Assembly (NCBI GenBank): GCA_021432635.1 | Contig: MU270030.1 | Coordinates: forward strand, 124,001 to 188,000 | Origin: Thozetella sp. PMI_491 | Taxonomy: Eukaryota > Ascomycota > Sordariomycetes > Chaetosphaeriales > Chaetosphaeriaceae | Direction: 5' to 3' | Length of the DNA: 64,000 nt | Part shown: piece by piece, positions 59,338 to 64,000 of the stretch | Layout: every line of letters starts with the position of its first letter | Position numbering within the stretch: the first letter of the stretch is position 1 | Notes under the pieces: generated by a model | Seen by the model: the letters and a program-made list of their open reading frames with translations, nothing else | What the model was told of the DNA's origin: nothing | The model's database searches: none | Made by a program: the position numbers and the translations under genes

Positions 59338-61183
59338 ATGAATATCATGGCGAGCGAGAAGCGTGACACCTCGGTTGCGGAGACCGGACCTGATATCGAA
59401 CCCGGCATCAGCGAAGTGCAAGAGAAAAAGAATGTCTTCTACCGACTCACACATCACAAGAATGACCTTGACGAGCTCGGGCGAGATATGCTGCAGCAGT
59501 CGCTACAGTACGACACGGCACAGCTTGAGCGAGATGCCGTTAAGGTCCGGCGAAAATTGGATTTTATTATTCTCCCCATGGTACGATGACGCTGTTCACG
59601 AGCATCAGTCGGAATCTTGGTCGCTGACAAGGAGCTGAAAAAAAGATGATGACGACTTACATGCTCTCGTTCCTCGACAAGCAAACGTAAGCCCCGAGTC
59701 GCGTTTCAGTTCTACATCACATCGCTTGACGGCTGACCGTCCTATTGCCCCCTACAGCTTGAATTACTCAAATGCCTACGGGTTGCAGGCAGACACCCAC
59801 ATGACTGGAGACGACTATTCTTGGGTTGCTTCAGCCTTGTACTTTGGTTGGCTGTGTAAGTTGCTGCATTCCACCCAGGGGCTCGAAGGAAACCAGAATG
59901 GGAATACTAATCCCTGAGGTATCTAGGCGGCGCCTGGCCTTGGAATATCTTGTTGCAAAGAGTCCGGATAGGCAAGCTGATGGGAGGAATGCTCTTGGTC
60001 TGGGGATCAGTGTGCATGTTGCAAGCTACCGTCACTAACTTTAGTGCTTTCTTCGCGGTCCGATTCTTCCTTGGGATGCTCGAGGCCTGTATTTCACCAG
60101 CCTTCGTACTGCTGACCTCGATGCTGTGGACAAGACAGGAACAGTCCTTCAGAAGCTCCATCTGGTTAGCTACGAACGGAGTATCCAGCATACTTGGGGC
60201 TCTGCTGGCATATGGATCTGGCGTGGCAGGGGGTTTGACAATCGCTAACTGGAAGTTGATTTTCTTGGTCAGTCTACTCTGACATGATCCACACCACGGG
60301 TGACCTCCAATATTGACACGTTCGCCATTAGATTGTCGGCGCTTTGACTTTCGCATGGGGCTTCGTCATCCTCGCGTTTCTCCCCGACGGCCCTCACGAC
60401 ATAAGGTTCTTCACAGAGTATGAACGCATGGTGGCGGTTTGGCGTGTCTCGAAGAATCAGATGGGCATCAAGAAGGCCGACATTAAGCCCGGTCAGATAC
60501 GAGAGGCTTTCCTTGACGGGCGCTCTTGGCTCATCTTCATGACGGGAGCAACAATGGGAATCCTCAATGGCGGTGTGACAAATTTTATGTCCGCAATCAT
60601 CAAAGGTTTCAACTTTGATGCGTTGAAAACATCCCTCTTGCAAGCTCCCGGAGGGGCCTTTGAGGTCGTTGGGTGCTTCGCGCTAGGATACATATCCCAG
60701 CTACCCAACATGCTCGGGTTCTCTCTGGTTCTCGGTTGCCTTCCGGGGATAGCTGGGTTGATCGGCATACTCACGATTCCCATCGAGCACCGGTACGCGT
60801 TGGTGGCCATGTGTTGGCTGCAGAACGTGCTCGGGTCGCCCATCGTTCTGAGTTGGGCCATGCCAGGTATCAATGTGGCGGGCCATACGAAGCGCACAGT
60901 GGTGCTCGGAACATACTTCCTCTTTTTCGTTGGCGGAAATATTGCCGGGCCGCACATGTTTCTCGCAAGCGAGTCTCCGAGGTATCCCACCGCTATCAAG
61001 GGTCTTTTGGGGACCTACTGCGCCGCCATATTCTTCCAGGTGCTATATTCCATTTGGTGCTGGGTCGAGAATAGGCGGCGTGAAAAGATGGGTTTGCGGG
61101 CGGAAGCTCTTGACGCAGAATGGTTGGAGGGTTTCGACGATCTAACTGATAAGGAGAACAAGCATTTCAGATACCGCTTGTAA
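59338..61183 (+). CDS. MFS anion:cation symporter (Dal5/allantoate-permease-like)
   Basis: Exons 59338-59580, 59646-59686, 59758-59855, 59927-60267 and 60332-61183 join in frame to 524 residues; an alternative start is the ATG at 59347. The long polar N-terminus leads to RRKLDFIILPMMMTTYMLSFLDKQTLNYSNAYGL, the TM1 block of the ACS family. WNILLQRVRIGKLMGGMLLVWG, FFAVRFFLGMLEACISPAFVLL and FLPDGPHDIRFFTEYERMVAVWRV, the family central loop, follow, then six more spans and a charged C-tail. Such plasma-membrane carriers import organic anions such as allantoate, vitamins or aromatic acids; the substrate is not decided. It faces a Zn(II)2Cys6 regulator across 256 bp. The second exon is only 41 bp. 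Confidence 0.92.
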
Positions 61184-61439
61184 AGGAAGCTGCTGTAATC
61201 CCAGCCATCGGCAATCTTTGCATGTACAAGACGATAGATATTGGCGGATACCAGTTCAGGATGGCATGTCCACGAGACTGATCCATCCCGACCCGTGGTT
61301 ATGCTTTCAACTTAACAGCTCTATAGTACCTCGAACGATGCATTCTTGGCCCTGTTGACATGACTTCCAGCCGATTTAGTACCTAGGTAGGCATTTTCGA
61401 AATCAGCGCCGAAGATATGCCACATCCGCAATAAGTCAA
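61184..61439. terminator. Convergent 3' ends of transporter and regulator
   Basis: 256 bp between two stop codons on opposite strands. It must hold both 3' untranslated regions. No specific poly(A) signal can be assigned. Confidence 0.35.
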
Positions 61440-62900
61440 TTATCCTAGCTCATCGCCAAGGTTATACCAGTACTTCCCGCTGGCTCTGTCTCTACTTCTC
61501 CATAACTGTGTCATCAACGATTGCATTTTGAAGCGGAAAATACTTGTATAGCCAATCAAGAGGTGCAGGTTGTTGACGGCCGTTTGTCTTGCCACGGAAT
61601 CGGTGAGCTCCATACAGGCGAAGACGTAGGCGTAGGCACACCCTCGGACGGTCCTTCCAGAGGAATCCTTTGCTTCTTGAAGCACTTGAACAATCGCCCG
61701 TGACAGTAATCTTGCCATGCTGTCGTTGCAGCCGTAAGGGTAACGAAGTCGATGAATAATCAAAAGTCCGACTAGCCGAAAGGCTTCGCATTGGGCCAAA
61801 ACACAGACAGCCTCAGGAAGCACGAGCTTCGCCAGAACATCCGGGGCAAATTTCGGTTTCCAATGATCCAGTTCCTCCTGGATGCGGTCCAACGAGCCAA
61901 GTATTTCAACAAAGTCCGACTCGTCGGCGTGCCTTGATGCCACGTTGAGTTCACATAGGTCGTGTAAGAGGGGTAGCAGAGGCGTACAGAGCCCAAGGTA
62001 GCGATCCACGGTTCCAGAAGCTGGGTCAATAAATCTTAGGGTAGGGAATTCGCATCGCCACAAGCACTCGAAGATGTCGGCGCTGATGATACATGCTAGG
62101 AAAGAGATGGAGTCGGAATCTATGGTGCTAAGGCTATTGTGATAGGCAGGTTTCACCAGGCTCAATATATAGCGACATACGGTAATCGTGCTTTGACCGA
62201 AGCTAAAATGGGCGAATGTATGGATAGCAAGTCCGATAGAGAGAAGATTGGTGATGTTGGTTGAGTCCGGCTGCGGAAATGACCGAAGCAGCTGCACTGC
62301 CGATGCCGCGTACTTGTGGATCAACTCTCCGTTGAGGCCCTCGATGGTCATCGCCTGGTCCGCGGCGAAGGAGCCTGCACAAGCTAGGTATGCATCTTTT
62401 AGGAGCGGGAGCTCAATGGCGAACCGCAGCAATAGAGCTGATTTTTGAGTCTCGGCGAAGCTAGGCCCGACTATGAACAGGCCGATCAGCCGATCCGGGT
62501 CTGGATCCAAGCATAACTTGATCAAGTGTCGTTCGGTTTCTGATAGTCGACTGACTGGTCGTAGCCCTTGGAGCGATAAAGAGGCGTCTGGCGAAGATAA
62601 AGTGGACTCTTTGCACGTGCTTATCCGAGATGTACGGAGCACGGTGCGGCTAAATCTGTGTCGTGCCTGCGGTAAGAGGCGCTGGGACGGGCTGGATCCA
62701 ATGCCCACGTTCCTGAGGGCTGGGCGACCGAGAGGCCGGACAGGCCGCGAGAACACGCACCCGTGGCCGAGGCGTAGACACCGCTCGCACCTCTCCTGGC
62801 CGCTCGGCCGACACTTCGCCTTGACAGCGTAGCAGCGGTCACAGGCGCGTCCGGGCTGGCGCGAACGACGGGTGGGGATTCCCAGCTGCTCTGACGCCAT
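61440..62900 (-). CDS. Zn(II)2Cys6 fungal transcription factor
   Basis: 486 residues from an ATG at 62900. An upstream ATG at 63197 would add 99 residues of low-quality sequence, and I prefer the shorter start because the zinc cluster normally lies near the N-terminus. The cluster CDRC-x6-C-x7-CERC-x6-C lies at about residues 20-50, within GRACDRCYAVKAKC and ERCERCLRLGHGC. The region after it shows the fungal-TF middle homology pattern (HLIKLCLDPDPDRLIGLFIVGPSF; AVSILRYPYG-like helices near the end). It should bind DNA in the nucleus. Its convergent position with the transporter at 59338 suggests they act in one uptake or catabolic response, but a shared promoter is absent. No intron is needed. 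Confidence 0.88.
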   Translation of the reverse strand: MASEQLGIPTRRSRQPGRACDRCYAVKAKCRPSGQERCERCLRLGHGCVFSRPVRPLGRPALRNVGIGSSPSQRLLPQARHRFSRTVLRTSRISTCKESTLSSPDASLSLQGLRPVSRLSETERHLIKLCLDPDPDRLIGLFIVGPSFAETQKSALLLRFAIELPLLKDAYLACAGSFAADQAMTIEGLNGELIHKYAASAVQLLRSFPQPDSTNITNLLSIGLAIHTFAHFSFGQSTITVCRYILSLVKPAYHNSLSTIDSDSISFLACIISADIFECLWRCEFPTLRFIDPASGTVDRYLGLCTPLLPLLHDLCELNVASRHADESDFVEILGSLDRIQEELDHWKPKFAPDVLAKLVLPEAVCVLAQCEAFRLVGLLIIHRLRYPYGCNDSMARLLSRAIVQVLQEAKDSSGRTVRGCAYAYVFACMELTDSVARQTAVNNLHLLIGYTSIFRFKMQSLMTQLWRSRDRASGKYWYNLGDELG

Positions 62901-64000
62901 TGGTCGATGGTAGAGGAGGCGGAATGAAATAGAGGGACACACATCGAACACCAGGAGTCGCGCAAATATCCTGCCACGGTAGCCAGCGAGGAGGATGATT
63001 CGTCGATGCGAATAACAAAGACAAAATGACCTGGGGTCGGGCTTCTGCGTACTCCAGTGGTGATGGAGAAAGCTCCGTGTGGCGCTAATAATGCATGATA
63101 AGAGAAAGGTGGACCTTTCACTTGCAAGCATCAAGAACTCCGCCGATAAGCCAAGGCCGATCTGGTTCCGGCCTGTGAAGTAGCGGACATAAATCACATT
63201 TGCCCCTTATTTCCTTAATCCCCCCAAGACAACCCCTGTCTCAGAACTTCAGAAGTGCATATTGTGGGAAGAATCCGTACTACGCAATATTAGTGTAGGA
63301 TTAAATGAGGTCCGGCGGAGAGTAACCTGGGAAGAACCGGCACCTACTTCCCATGCCTATACTGGCAACTGGCCGGAATTGAGGAGAGCTACCTGAGCAA
63401 GCCCCAATGGAGGGCACCCACCCAAAGTTCAAAACGGGCAACAATGTGCACATATTGTCCCACTCCATGCTACAGACGGCTCGTCCTGAGTGGCGAGTGC
63501 TAACTATATCTCCGACATCCGCTCGTGAGAATACGTACGACACAAAGCCACACACAGTTGAAGAGCTCCACTCCGTATGCAAAGTATCCGTCGGCATTGG
63601 TTGCCGATCATGGCTACGCCATCGGTTTTTGAGCCGGAAGTCAAGAACGCTGCTAGTGTTGGTTGCTATGAAGCTAGATATGAAAAATCAGACCGGCTCG
63701 GTACTGGCGCATAGCGATGTCAGTGCAACGGCCATACAAAGTGCTGGAGTTTTACGTTTTTCGCGTTTGCAACTTTCTTGAATACCCGCGGTTTTCTCAC
63801 GACGTTGGGCAACAGATGTCTTGATATCGTACTTGTTTGACCTCGTCTAATATTTCTTCCACTTTGAACCAATTAGACTAGCAAAAATGAGCCGGTCGCT
63901 AAATTAGGCTGTTCAAATGTGGGTCTGTGATGCTTATCGCAACCCCACAACACCTAATTCCGGCTTACGAAAGTATTCGGTTCATTCAGGACTGTGCGAT
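62901..64000. other. Intergenic at the window end, no gene recognised
   Basis: Promoter side of the regulator and unassigned sequence. The short open frames near 63301-63781 have no family resemblance. Confidence 0.45.

Noticed and set aside
60493-60999. 168-codon minus-strand frame
   Set aside because: Antisense to the Dal5-like transporter.
1-64000. tRNA, rRNA, CRISPR array or biosynthetic core enzyme (PKS, NRPS, terpene synthase)
   Set aside because: Looked for on both strands; nothing recognisable, so the P450, methyltransferase and monooxygenase are not called a metabolite cluster.

Overview
The window looks like a nuclear chromosome segment of a filamentous ascomycete (Pezizomycotina, probably Sordariomycetes). 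The evidence is short 45-140 bp GT..AG introns with CTAAC-type branch points and typical filamentous-fungal families: a LysM/GH18 subgroup-C chitinase, HET, Zn(II)2Cys6 regulators, DUF1996, NCS1 permease, a Pezizomycotina-type P450 and a Dal5-like MFS carrier. Exon joins were worked out by eye from reading frame, splice sites and family alignment from memory. Gene density is low and much of the DNA between genes has no recognisable content, as in accessory or subtelomeric regions.

Layout. 1-8.4 kb: the 3' end of an unknown gene, then a divergent pair made of a 1302-residue killer-toxin-like chitinase (minus) and a 282-residue secreted protein of unknown function (plus). 8.9-14.9 kb: a methyltransferase, a broken SET-domain gene ending at a T11G16 tract, and a seven-exon secreted DUF1996 gene. 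16-25 kb: a HET-domain gene, a small conserved-looking orphan, an 18-bp coding-like minisatellite, and a flavin monooxygenase. 25.9-32.2 kb: a possible mini-cluster of an NAD(P)-dependent reductase, a DHA2 drug-type MFS transporter and a divergent Zn(II)2Cys6 regulator. 33.7-45 kb: an ankyrin relic, an NCS1 permease with upstream GATA sites, an orphan protein, a GH17 glucanase, an ankyrin pseudogene with two in-frame stops, and a cytochrome P450. 48 kb: a small cysteine-containing secreted protein. 48.9-58.7 kb: a complete but decayed Ty3/gypsy LTR retrotransposon on the minus strand, with perfectly identical 158-bp LTRs, a 4-bp target duplication, primer site, purine tract, gag-PR-RT-RNaseH-IN, and an extra hydrophobic coding tract after integrase. 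59.3-62.9 kb: a Dal5-type MFS transporter facing a Zn(II)2Cys6 regulator.

The genes with the clearest functional relation are the chitinase/secreted-protein pair (organised like a two-subunit killer toxin), the reductase-MFS-regulator group, and the MFS-regulator pair near the end. The most unusual object is the retrotransposon: its ends look newly inserted while its coding regions are full of stop codons of the kind made by C-to-T mutation, and it carries a third, membrane-protein-like tract in the env position.
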